From Mimachlamys varia (lineage: Eukaryota; Mollusca; Bivalvia; Pectinida; Pectinidae): a DNA stretch of 64,000 nt. Within the stretch, counting starts at the first letter, position 1, and the number at the start of each line of letters is the position of its first letter. The stretch spans positions 16,614,757 through 16,678,756 of the forward strand of contig OX392543.1 of assembly GCA_947623455.1 (NCBI GenBank), read 5' to 3'. Both the position numbers and the translations under genes were made by a program. The notes under the pieces were generated by a model. That model made no database searches. It had not been told where the DNA came from and saw only the letters and a list, made by a program, of their open reading frames with translations. Below, one piece after another: positions 46,301 through 50,130 of this stretch.

Positions 46301-47384
46301 ATATAGTTTTTACGATGATCATGAAAAGCGTGAGTGTTGCGTGCATGTTACGTCAAAAAACATGAAACGACGGTAAAGTTATCAATATACGACTTTATAT
46401 ACTCGAAATGTTCAATTAGCATTAAAACGTTAAGGGATTATCTCCAAACTCTAAAATATTAAAACTCGAGTAAGTTTGATAAATATTTTTTGAAGTACAT
46501 CCTGATAATCCTGGAGTTGTGATACTTAACGTTCTCTGTGTTCCTACAATCTGTAATAAAGGTGAAAGCACACAGATAACTGTTAGATTGGCCCCGTGCT
46601 TAAATGACGTGACCAATAGCTTGGCTGATACATCTCCTTCAGAGATTACACAGAAGTGATACTCGACTTCACAGTCTAAATTTACCATTAGGTTATTACA
46701 AGGTTAATTTGTTTAAAAGTGTCCAACTAGTCGTTAATTTTGTTGTGGCATTTTCCAGGGTGCAGAGAGCGTAAGTGGTTGTAACCCTGGATATCGAGGA
46801 AGTAATTGGTTATAACGTTTGAAAATCAGATATTGGCCAATAACAATCTGATTAAAATCATATCTTGATCTCCGCGCCGTTCCGTAAACTTCTCTCTTCT
46901 GCGTCAAGATCTGAGGACATCCCATAGGAGACCGCGTTCAGGTGACGTTTTGCATTAGCCAATCAATTTGCTACTTTCAGAACCTGCAAATTTGGATTTT
47001 TGTGGCGACAAAGCTTGCATAATCGCATTTGTACGTTTAATAATTTCGTCACCAAAAAATTTATGTGGAATAGTGTGACGAAATGACTTGCCGCAAGTTG
47101 ACATGTTATTGGACAATTATTTTAGTGTTAAGTAAAGAGGCGACACAAGTCATCTGAACGTGACGCCCTAGGGGACGTCATCAGATCTTGGCGCAGCAGA
47201 GAGAAGTTTTCGGAACGGAGCGGAGATAAAAATATGAATTTAATCAGATTTGGCCAATAATGGTGTGGCATCCCAAAAAAGACTTTATCGTAACCAAACA
47301 AAACGTCATTCAATATATCTGTCAAACCAGCACTGTATGGATGTATATTTTGATATTTCAGCCCGAAGAAAAAGTAACCGCTAG
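4169..47384 (+). CDS. ADAM/reprolysin-like pseudoprotease on a giant transmembrane mucin stalk (15 exons seen, 5' partial)
   Basis: I joined 15 exons: 4169-4355, 7666-7759, 8921-8998, 10679-10821, 15416-15465, 17385-17490, 18120-18284, 19182-19326, 20943-21059, 22484-22535, 23937-24098, 25696-43617, 44729-44840, 46163-46329 and 47362-47384. All junctions are AG/GT and keep one frame, giving about 6,506 residues. In order: propeptide end with RVKR furin site (residue ~41), M12B domain, ADAM cysteine-rich region, two six-cysteine modules, about 5,940 residues of TTTTPVAT-type repeats, a transmembrane helix and a basic tail. M12B enzymes are zinc proteases using HExxHxxGxxHD; here the motif is HQLGHNLGANHD, so I infer no proteolysis and a cell-surface adhesive, binding or barrier role. 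The signal peptide and most of the propeptide are not in the recognised exons. No thrombospondin repeat or EGF domain is visible, unlike ADAMTS or many ADAM proteins. Confidence 0.88.
4356..7665 (+). other. Intron 1: contents
   Basis: A GC-richer block at about 4,930-5,240 stands out from the AT-rich surroundings and looks like an unidentified dispersed repeat; short open frames there show no recognisable domain. A repeat element with an internal 155-bp array lies at 6,071-7,068. Short ACAT/ACAG simple repeats lie at 7,405-7,485. I see nothing gene-like in 5,270-6,070 or 7,070-7,660. Confidence 0.6.
6071..7068. mobile_element. Non-autonomous repeat element with hairpin end and internal 155-bp tandem array
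   Basis: The left end is a perfect hairpin (TAGCCCACCATC, 4-base loop, GATGGTGGGCTA, 6071-6098), followed by GTCCGTCC simple sequence. About four units of a 155-bp repeat follow; the word GGCCGACAGGCAGCCATCTT recurs at about 6,288, 6,443, 6,598 and 6,752. The right end repeats GATGGTGGGC and then a short palindrome, AGATCCC-TCT-GGGATCT. No protein is encoded; minus-strand reading frames across the array are artefacts of it. Confidence 0.65.
7666..7759 (+). CDS. Exon 2: catalytic domain
   Basis: The acceptor is TATTTAG and the donor is GAG|GTAACA. It encodes WYAASNATSPAQKDLDAKTS and continues to QFYAHAINE, matching the helix after the first strand of M12B domains. It ends in phase 0. Confidence 0.88.
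7760..8920 (+). other. Intron 2: contents
   Basis: The sequence is AT-rich and non-coding. I see no recognisable element apart from short runs of T and A. Confidence 0.5.
8921..8998 (+). CDS. Exon 3: catalytic domain
   Basis: The acceptor is ATTTCAG and the donor is GAC|GTAAGT. It encodes IDAMYASVDSPSITLDVVFA followed by CLLISD. This is the VN-x-MYAS-[VL]-x-x-PSI-x-[IL] strand typical of reprolysins. Both ends are phase 0. Confidence 0.9.
9352..9424. repeat. Short 23-bp tandem repeat, three copies
   Basis: The unit ATTCAAGATTCACAAACATT plus three bases is repeated three times with few differences, within the intron after exon 3. Confidence 0.8.
9490..9915 (+). pseudogene. Internal fragment of a Penelope-like reverse transcriptase
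   Basis: The translation gives TTVNDLHDKYVVVSADKASD (the DK-A motif upstream of the core reverse transcriptase). After a frameshift and a stop it gives LYWIPKLHKDPYKQRFIAGS, almost the same words as the copy at 53,020-53,080. The frame is broken near 9,700 and 9,885, and the fragment is truncated on both sides. It sits in the intron after exon 3, sense to the host gene. Confidence 0.7.
9926..10083. repeat. MITE-like inverted repeat
   Basis: The outer arms GATATCTAACAGTATC (9926) and GATACTGTTAGATATTC (to 10,082) are inverted copies. The inversion continues imperfectly inwards for about 45 bases through TTTCACGAGTG/CGAGTGAAA. The interior repeats CACGAGTG words. Confidence 0.6.
10679..10821 (+). 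CDS. Exon 4: catalytic domain
   Basis: The acceptor is TTGTTTAG and the donor is AA|GTATGT. It encodes SVSTSEWTETRVSEGKVDAE and continues to PCGYDHAMLFS. The DHAMLFSKYDL words (completed in exon 5) correspond to the DHAxLLTxxDL core strand of M12B proteases. It ends in phase 2. Confidence 0.9.
10980..12090 (+). repeat. Intronic repeat, two related copies about 790 bp apart
   Basis: Words such as GGAATAATAACCAAGA, GACTCTGGCC and GGCAGT-GGGAGGGG occur near 11,010-11,090 and again near 11,795-11,880. A related segment with CTGGGGGCCTGAGGGAGGGG lies at 11,500-11,760. The rest, to 12,960, is non-coding with scattered ATGGCCGCCATGA words. I see no protein. Confidence 0.5.
12190..12310 (+). repeat. 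Decayed retrozyme fragment (post-ribozyme part)
   Basis: AACAGCTGTATGATGAATT is followed by ATTCATTTTTTTCGGCATAC, TGTATCTA and then GTGCAGCATGTGTG. This matches the sequence that follows the hammerhead at 13,307. The catalytic core itself is not preserved. Confidence 0.6.
13307..13350 (+). ncRNA. Hammerhead ribozyme (type I, minimal stem III), copy 1
   Basis: Stem I is GCATCA (13307-13312) with TGATGC (13345-13350). The core box CTGAAGA is at 13313-13319. Stem II is GTCC/GGAC (13320-13323/13329-13332) with loop AAGGA. GAAA is at 13333-13336. Stem III is two pairs, A13336-T13343 and C13337-G13342, around loop AGCT. The cleavage-site base is A13344. Every conserved core position of the hammerhead is present. 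The two-pair stem III is the form known from Penelope-like elements and animal retrozymes. Confidence 0.92.
13686..13729 (+). ncRNA. Hammerhead ribozyme (type I, minimal stem III), copy 2
   Basis: This is identical to copy 1 except for the stem II loop (TAGGA). Stem I is GCATCA/TGATGC (13686-13691/13724-13729), the core CTGAAGA is at 13692-13698, stem II is GTCC/GGAC, GAAA is at 13712-13715, and cleavage is predicted after A13723. It lies exactly 379 bases downstream of copy 1. Confidence 0.92.
14703..14798. repeat. Fold-back inverted repeat
   Basis: The arms 14703-14735 and 14766-14798 are near-perfect reverse complements (ATATGAAGGTTTGTCTACC / GGTAGACAGACCTTCATAT, then AGCAGTCATAT). The loop of about 30 bases contains CCTCGAGCATAG-like self-complementary words. 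Confidence 0.75.
15095..15295 (-). repeat. Penelope-family solo 3' tail
   Basis: On the minus strand the usual blocks appear: GGTTCTCATTGTGAGGAT, GAAGCAGAAGACGCTTACT, GGGTCTCCAT and GTTAACGCTTCGGTATTCTC. It lies 120 bases upstream of exon 5. Confidence 0.75.
15416..15465 (+). CDS. Exon 5: catalytic domain
   Basis: The acceptor is TTGTAG and the donor is ACAG|GTAAGG. With the flanking phases it encodes KYDLTSVKDGVVNSDITG, the strand between DHAMLFS and the GLA-x-V-x-G-x-C segment of M12B domains. At 50 bases it is the smallest internal exon seen in this gene. Confidence 0.85.
15594..16058. repeat. 39-bp minisatellite, about 12 units
   Basis: The unit begins CCGAGACACCCAAATTAGCC and ends GGTTACCGTAATAAT. 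It repeats from just after exon 5. Because 39 is a multiple of three, the minus strand shows a spurious 13-residue repeat protein (GVSDYYGNPQANL). Related CCCG-containing decay products continue to about 16,160. Confidence 0.9.
16700..17102. mobile_element. Probable TTAA-flanked MITE
   Basis: The ends are inverted copies: TTAAAGGCCCAATATACGTA at 16700 and TTACGTATATTGGGTC...CTTTAA ending 17102. Both abut TTAA, the target used by piggyBac and Kolobok families. There is no coding capacity. The right end touches the retrozyme fragment at 17,103. Confidence 0.55.
17103..17245 (-). mobile_element. Retrozyme fragment, antisense
   Basis: On the minus strand this matches the 140 bases leading into and through the hammerhead of the 13-kb copies, from ATAAATTAAGGGGTTTTACG through CCCTTATGCTTCTACATTAG to the ribozyme and GCAGTTT. 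It lies in the intron before exon 6. Confidence 0.75.
17106..17149 (-). ncRNA. Hammerhead ribozyme, minus strand
   Basis: Reading the minus strand from 17149 down: GCATCA, CTGAAGA, GTCC-TAGGA-GGAC, GAAA, C-AGCT-G, TA, then TGGTGC. All core bases are conserved. Stem I keeps six pairs with one G-U wobble. It should be catalytically competent if transcribed from the minus strand. Confidence 0.85.
17385..17490 (+). CDS. Exon 6: catalytic domain, active-site helix with Glu-to-Gln
   Basis: The acceptor is ATTTCAG and the donor is AA|GTAAGT. It encodes GLARVAGACDRLKQSIVEDS, then FNYFMNVIAAHQLGH, the zinc-binding helix. Family members have AAHELGHNLG here. The codon in the catalytic position is CAA (Gln, 17476-17478), while both histidines are present. 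The next residue, Asn, is split across the junction with exon 7. Confidence 0.92.
17745..17935 (+). repeat. Penelope-family solo 3' tail
   Basis: It begins abruptly at AAGCAGAAGACGCTTACTCT and ends at GGTATTCTCTGTTTTTTTCT. It lies between exons 6 and 7. Confidence 0.75.
18120..18284 (+). CDS. Exon 7: third zinc ligand and Met-turn
   Basis: The acceptor is CATATTTAG and the donor is AC|GTGAGT. It completes HQLGHNLGANHD and continues QDGNLC. The Met-turn follows as NIMALTIGPG. WKFSSCSVTYFESYITQLN corresponds to the WSxCS-x6-FL end of the M12B domain. Apart from the missing glutamate, the fold signature is intact. Confidence 0.92.
18512..18870 (+). mobile_element. tRNA-derived SINE (mollusc type)
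   Basis: The head resembles a tRNA promoter: TAGTAGAGTGTTC in A-box position and GGTTCTGTCC at 18,575-18,584 in B-box position. A body follows with CTGCTTGACGCTTAGCATT, GTCAGTGTAATGTGACCAGA and TAGCACTTTAAATTGGC, ending ACCGTCCTTAAATGACC. I recognise this layout as a widespread molluscan SINE. A G-run lies at about 18,684-18,700. Confidence 0.65.
19182..19326 (+). CDS. Exon 8: start of cysteine-rich region
   Basis: The acceptor is GGTTTCAG and the donor is AGG|GTGAGT. It encodes TNNNNCLLTLSS, then PGQVVSADEQC and GAGSHLCR. The LPGQ-x-Y-x-ADEQC...G-x-GS-x-x-C wording is diagnostic of the cysteine-rich segment after ADAM and ADAMTS catalytic domains. It ends in phase 0. Confidence 0.9.
19473..19785. 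mobile_element. MITE with terminal inverted repeats
   Basis: The left end AGTAGTATACAATTATATGT continues into TAAGTCGTTATAAACAACCC. The right end is its inverted copy: GGGTTGTTTATAACGACTCA, then ACATATACTACT. The inversion runs about 43 bases. The interior has no reading frame of note. I could not fix a target-site duplication. Confidence 0.65.
20487..20868. mobile_element. MITE with long TIRs and 9-bp target duplication, copy 1
   Basis: It begins CAATCTGATTAAAATCACAT and ends in the inverted ATGTGATTTTAATCAGATTG. The inversion extends about 95 bases with few mismatches. The flanks are identical 9-mers: AATTTCAGG at 20,478-20,486 and at 20,869-20,877. Long TIRs with 9-bp duplications are the mark of Mutator-like (MULE) transposons. 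It sits in the intron just before exon 9 and has no coding capacity. Confidence 0.85.
20943..21059 (+). CDS. Exon 9: cysteine-rich region
   Basis: The acceptor is CTTCCAG and the donor is AAG|GTAATA. It encodes EFYASDYSSMCYDMRCRIAG, then STLCRTYTAATGTTCGNQK. Five cysteines match the ADAM cysteine-rich (CR_2) pattern ending in GT-x-CG-x-x-KWC, which exon 10 completes. It is phase 0 at both ends. Confidence 0.9.
21508..22300. repeat. 38-bp minisatellite, about 20 units
   Basis: The unit starts GTTAATTTGAAGACTAACTT and ends GTCAATAATATTTTCCCC. It fills the centre of the intron between exons 9 and 10. Units alternate between GTTAATTTGAAG and GCTAATGTGAAG types. Confidence 0.9.
22484..22535 (+). 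CDS. Exon 10: end of cysteine-rich region
   Basis: The acceptor is TTTTTTTCAG and the donor is GTG|GTATGT. It encodes WCFQSACIPNSSAPVVS and completes the KWC-x3-x-C-[IV]-P ending seen in ADAMTS-type cysteine-rich domains. It ends in phase 1. Confidence 0.85.
22536..23936 (+). other. Intron between exons 10 and 11: contents
   Basis: The sequence is AT-rich and non-coding. Short open frames show no domain. An AATGGCCGCCATAATGG word near 23,636 resembles those at 12,135 and 12,432 in another intron. I see no recognisable transposon. Confidence 0.5.
23937..24098 (+). CDS. Exon 11: first six-cysteine module
   Basis: The acceptor is CTTTCAG and the donor is GCCG|GTAAGT. It encodes DTCPYGDSPGVVYSTGAIHY, then TCDTLFQ and NCPLFLTRCCGTCEAAHTGIA. 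The cysteine order is C-x-YGD-...-C-...-C-...-CC-x-x-C. I do not recognise a named domain; the same pattern recurs in exon 12, so the two are probably a duplicated module. It is phase 1 at both ends, which allows exon shuffling. Confidence 0.85.
24226..25530. repeat. 37-bp minisatellite, about 30 or more units
   Basis: The unit is TGACTGATAACACGACATGT followed by GTAACTTATATCATAAC. It is regular to about 25,370 and then diverges into shorter-matched units with GCCTGACTTATAACGCGACA words to about 25,530. It fills most of the intron before the mucin exon. A sub-block at 24,700-24,880 recurs almost exactly near 24,955-25,140. Confidence 0.9.
25696..43617 (+). CDS. Exon 12: second six-cysteine module plus giant Thr/Pro mucin domain
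   Basis: The acceptor is GCTTTTAAG and the donor is AAA|GTAAGT. This single exon of 17,922 bases has no stop. The first ~35 residues (GCEYGDKIPDCQVENC, then YRTFCCATCYVP) form a second six-cysteine module. About 5,940 residues of imperfect octapeptide repeats follow, basic form TTTTPVAT (24-bp unit), with variants PIA, HVA, PED and PEA. I see no cysteine after the module, almost no aromatic residues, and little serine. Thr/Pro repeats of this kind are the targets of mucin-type O-glycosylation and form stiff extended stalks. Part one (to about 31.1 kb) is uncharged and uses GCA and CCA codons. Part two uses GCT and CCT and adds acidic PEDTTTT units. Larger duplications are visible inside. Confidence 0.92.
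26805..31100 (+). repeat. 2.44-kb internal duplication inside the mucin exon
   Basis: The segment starting at the GTAGTA of 26,805 reappears from 29,244 (offset about 2,439) with the same rare variants in the same order: PIAITTTPV, VAHTTTP, TTTQEATTTTQVA, TTTTTTPVA and SVATTTPVAPTTTPV. The first copy runs to about 28,640 and the second to about 31,100. Confidence 0.8.
32100..38510 (+). repeat. Higher-order repeats with PPAATTTTHVATTTTPED units in the mucin exon
   Basis: A composite unit (PPAATTTTHVATTTTPEDTT plus a variable number of PVATTTT units) recurs many times. Longer blocks are also copied: the rare LVITTTTPV variant occurs at 33,117 and 34,497, exactly 1,380 bases apart. Three near-identical blocks with TTIPPAATTTTQVA or its relatives lie at about 37.2, 37.6 and 38.2 kb. 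Confidence 0.75.
41690..42235 (+). repeat. 288-bp tandem duplication near the end of the mucin exon
   Basis: The out-of-pattern word CATGTTGCGTCAACTA occurs at 41,781 and 42,069, 288 bases (12 x 24) apart. The whole surrounding segment (DATTITPVATTHVAST...PVDITTA-VAITTTPVPTTTT) is copied with a few substitutions. Confidence 0.8.
43618..44728 (+). other. Intron between mucin and transmembrane exons: contents
   Basis: A possible remnant of a minus-strand Penelope tail lies at about 43,740-43,800 (CGTCATCGACGACACTCACC and ATGTAAAT). A 33-bp tandem repeat lies at 44,155-44,355. Nothing else was recognised. Confidence 0.45.
44155..44355. repeat. 33-bp tandem repeat, about 6 units
   Basis: The unit is approximately GAATATATGACGTAAAATAT followed by TGCTTCTGTTAAA. 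It creates a spurious 11-residue repeat (TEAIFYIINYL) on the minus strand. Confidence 0.8.
44729..44840 (+). CDS. Exon 13: transmembrane helix
   Basis: The acceptor is TTTCCACAG and the donor is GAG|GTAACA. It encodes NSFGVVTGPVVAVMTVLLLV, then TLIWKW and the basic stop-transfer TRRRSRRLQTM. A single hydrophobic span of about 21 residues followed by arginines predicts a type I membrane protein with the mucin outside. The phase (1 in, 2 out) matches both neighbours. Confidence 0.9.
44858..45015 (-). repeat. Penelope-family solo 3' tail
   Basis: On the minus strand it keeps GATGTCGTCGATAAGACAAG, TACTCTTCCGGAGTACC and GGATGATGGTTTTGTTGACG. It starts about 15 bases after exon 13. Confidence 0.65.
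45485..45605 (+). repeat. Decayed retrozyme fragment with a broken hammerhead
   Basis: GTCGAAACAGCTGTATTATG and CAGTTTAATTCATTTTTTCG match the retrozyme family. The core box reads CAGACGA instead of CTGANGA and stems I and II are mismatched, so this copy should be inactive. Confidence 0.65.
45780..46025 (+). repeat. Penelope-family solo 3' tail
   Basis: It shows the complete tail pattern from TGATTGACAATGATGCTCAG through GACGCTTACTCTTCCGGAAC to GGTTTTGTTGACACTTTGG. It ends about 140 bases upstream of exon 14. Confidence 0.75.
46163..46329 (+). CDS. Exon 14: cytoplasmic tail
   Basis: The acceptor is ATTTGCCAG and the donor is AAGC|GTGAGT. It encodes RPESPTSLPTRLHVSMPLYY, then QPTFYLSNGLNLSNSQNSTP and NLPYSFYDDHEK. 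The tail is tyrosine- and serine-rich without a recognised domain. If the donor is skipped, the frame stays open to a stop at 46,374-46,376 and adds about 15 residues (RECCVHVTSKNMKRR). Confidence 0.82.
46844..47251. mobile_element. MITE with long TIRs and 9-bp target duplication, copy 2
   Basis: This is the same family as 20,487-20,868. It begins CAATCTGATTAAAATCATAT and ends with the inverted sequence to CAGATTT. The flanking 9-mers GGCCAATAA at 46,835-46,843 and 47,252-47,260 are identical. The interior carries the conserved TGTGGCGACAAAGCTTGCAT word. It lies in the last intron of the gene. Confidence 0.85.
47362..47384 (+). CDS. Exon 15: last seven residues and stop
   Basis: The acceptor is GATATTTCAG. 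In the phase set by exon 14 it reads P-R-R-K-S-N-R and then TAG at 47,382-47,384. A different phase would read on to a TAA near 47,428, but it does not fit exon 14. The total coding length is then a whole number of codons. This is the least certain exon because it is so short. Confidence 0.6.
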
Positions 47385-47479
47385 CAAGATGAAAATTAAA
47401 TCTACTAGAATACAACCGCAACTGCTGTAAGTTTTTTCCTGGTTTTCTGACATTGTTTGCTAAATTCAAAATTCATAAT

Positions 47480-47485
47480 AATAAA
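47480..47485 (+). terminator. Possible polyadenylation signal of the mucin-protease gene
   Basis: AATAAA lies about 95 bases after the proposed stop codon. AATAAA is frequent in this AT-rich DNA, so position is the only support. Confidence 0.4.
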
Positions 47486-47989
47486 TTAGAATTATTTAGG
47501 ACTAGCCGTGAAAGAAAGTATTGTATGTTACCATGTTGCTACATTTAGTTACAAATGTAGCATTAGCATTGCTATTTAAAATTTCTTTTTGTTGTTGGTG
47601 AAATGGAATTAAATTTAACACTGTTGTTCTTTCTTGGAAATATTTTTAAAGATAATAAATCATACCAAAGTCACGTGTAGTGTTTTATAGTGACAGAGAA
47701 GGCATACTCAAGGTAGCAGAGAAAGTACATTACCTCACACGTGCATTCCCGTTTGTGCTAGGGAAAAGATAAAGCTCGCTTTTACTTGGATAGGGAAAAA
47801 CAGCTCACACGCGTTATTATTCTAAAACGTCACTATCGCGTCATCACTTTATGCAGTGTAACCTGAGTAAAGTCACCACGGTCGTCAAGCATTGCATCTG
47901 CCATTGATAAGGGCGCGATGCACCAAGTTCACGTTACAACATGTTTACATTAGGAAAGTATGGAGGAAAAAAATCAATCACTCCTGTAT

Positions 47990-48560
47990 AATTTCGACAG
48001 AGAAAAACTCAACCCTCGGGATAAGATTTATAAGTTTTAGCGTTCGGCAAAACCTCGTCATGAAATTCATAAATTTTACCCTCGGATAGAAATTTCTCAG
48101 TTTACATCATACAGGGATGATATATTCTATTACCCTAAGGATGACACCATATAGTATACTTGAAGTTAACAGATAAATTTCCCCCATGAGAGAAACAAAG
48201 AGTTCATACCCTTAGGATGACATTTTAATCATACCCTAGGGGTGACAAATCAATAACACCCTATTCACGACGACAGAGACACCCTTCACTAGGGATGACA
48301 GTGTAATCGCACCCTAGGGCGAACAGAGAAAATCATACACAGATACGTCATTCCATAGGGACCGTGTAATAGACATTTGGGGTTAGCCAAGGAAATAATA
48401 CCCTAAGGGTAAGGAAACAAATATCCATACTCATACTTAGTATATCCGTGTAGGTCGGGGACAACAGAAACAAGTAAAACCGGAGATAATGTTTACTGAG
48501 ATGAAGACAAGAAACCATACTCTTTGGGTGACGGAGAAACATGAACAACTTGAGACAGAG
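47990..48560. repeat. Degenerate repeat field with CCCTAGGG-like cores
   Basis: Words of the form ATNACCCT(A/C)GGG-TGACA recur irregularly, for example ATCATACCCTAGGGGTGACA, TCGCACCCTAGGGCGAACAG and AATACCCTAAGGGT, often followed by GAGAAA. Spacing is uneven (roughly 25-50 bases). It is an old, decayed tandem repeat. Upstream, 47,500-47,990, I see nothing. Confidence 0.5.
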
Positions 48561-48639
48561 TTGATGTGATGTCATTTAGTATATCAATATTTATATAAAG
48601 TATTTTATTTACATTGTAGGAGCACAGAAAATAGCCCGT

Positions 48640-48755
48640 TTGGTTCCTAGCATTGCTGACGAGTCCTAGAATGACGAAACAGCTGTTTGATGCAGTGTAT
48701 TTCACCTTTTCGGCATACTGTATCTATTTTTGCTGTAATAGGTGCAGCTTATGTG
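48640..48755 (+). mobile_element. Retrozyme fragment
   Basis: TTCCTAGCATTGCTGACGAG leads into the ribozyme. The family's post-ribozyme words then follow (TTTTCGGCATACTGTATCTA and AGGTGCAGCTTATGTG). It is a single, truncated copy in intergenic DNA. Confidence 0.7.
48650..48693 (+). ncRNA. Hammerhead ribozyme, partly worn
   Basis: Stem I is GCATTG/TGATGC with two G-U wobbles. The core CTGACGA is intact at 48,656-48,662. Stem II is GTCC/TGAC with one mismatch at its loop end. GAAA is at 48,676-48,679. Stem III is A-T and C-G around AGCT, and the cleavage-site base is T48687. All core bases are present, but the stems are weaker than in the 13-kb copies. Confidence 0.7.
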
Positions 48756-49239
48756 TTATGTTAGGTTCATTTGTCTAGTGACAATAGACAACATTAACAC
48801 AGGGAATATGACTTTCGGTGGGATTGAAGTGCTGGTGGGTACGGATTACCGGATGTTGCATATAAGAAGAACGATATTTGTCGCAATCTACCAAAAGGAG
48901 AACGAATCAAAAGCTTCCCGAATAAAAAAATATTGTTTCTACTTATTTAACTTATTTACAAAAGACCATGAATTACGATAGCTACCCACCTTCAGAAATT
49001 CATGGATTACGATTTCCAACAATTTGAAAAAAATCTTCATAACGATAAAAAAAGAAAAGAAGTAGAGACAAAGAGAAATATTGTTTTATTAAAAATAAGA
49101 TTTATGATATATTTGCCTGATCAATTGGTATATTAAATGAAATGTTGACAAAAAAAGTCTGTATCTTGTGTGATTTAAAAGATGACATTCCTGAAATAAT
49201 CAAATTAGAATGCCGTGTTAAGTTTGAATATATATCTCG

Positions 49240-49365
49240 TCTAACGTTTGAGGACGTAACATCGACTTTGAAGTGACCAAGATTTCCATGGCGATTGTCA
49301 TCGATGAAGCAGAAGACATGACTTGTTATCTTGAATTTGTTCCAGGGTCCCTGTGTACATAATCA
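49240..49365 (+). repeat. Degenerate Penelope-family 3' tail
   Basis: GAAGTGACCAAGATTTCCAT, GATGAAGCAGAAGAC and CCAGGGTCCCTGTGTAC follow the tail pattern with gaps. Two near copies of GACCACTTTGGAAATAAA lie further on, near 49,535 and 49,653. Confidence 0.5.
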
Positions 49366-49789
49366 CAACTGGTAACCGGAATATTCACTTGCTTCTATAA
49401 TTATTAAAATATTACCATTTAAATGAACCTTTAATGCGTTTTATGTATTACAGACGGGTTTTGACACCCAATACACATTATTAGATTTTGATTGTCATCA
49501 GTTATGGTTAATGGACAAAGATCGCCGTTGACCACTTTGGAAATAAAGAGCTTGTGTACAAGATATCTCATGAACTCCTGGACATATTTGGTTAATTTTC
49601 ACACCATATCACCACACAATTCTTCACCTTATTAGATTGTTTCACCATTGACCACTTTGGAAATAAAAAGCTTATGTACAAGATATCTCATATCTTAAAT
49701 ATATTTTGAAAAAGGAAAATCATAATTGAATATTTTGTTCTAGTTAAGCTTAATTAGTATTGGCCCTTTAACAGCCTTCTATTTTGCTG

Positions 49790-50130
49790 TGGAGCATAAT
49801 GACATATTGCAGCCTTAGAGAGACAGAGAAAATCACGGTGTATTTGTAGCAGTCCCAGTAAGGCTTCAGACATCAGATACACATCAGTAGTTTACATAGC
49901 GTGAATTTATGTCAATCATATGTATCCATCAAATGCTTACTTTGCCTTATATTGTGTACGATGTACGACACGAATTCATCAAAACTATTTCATGCATAAT
50001 TAATTTGTCATTTCGCAAAGCATCACTGACACATTTATAAGTAAAGATAAACAATCTTAGCCATTTGGAACTTTTCATACATCCTGATGTTTGTTTCATC
50101 AATATTTTGATCATTTGTGCGTTTGATGCA
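49790..50130. repeat. Partial third copy of the segmental duplication
   Basis: AGAGAAAATCACGGT, CCATCAAATG-CTTACTTT and ATACATCCTGATGTTTG match 50,430-50,700 and 54,530-54,780 in the same order. It is more diverged than those two are from each other. Confidence 0.6.
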
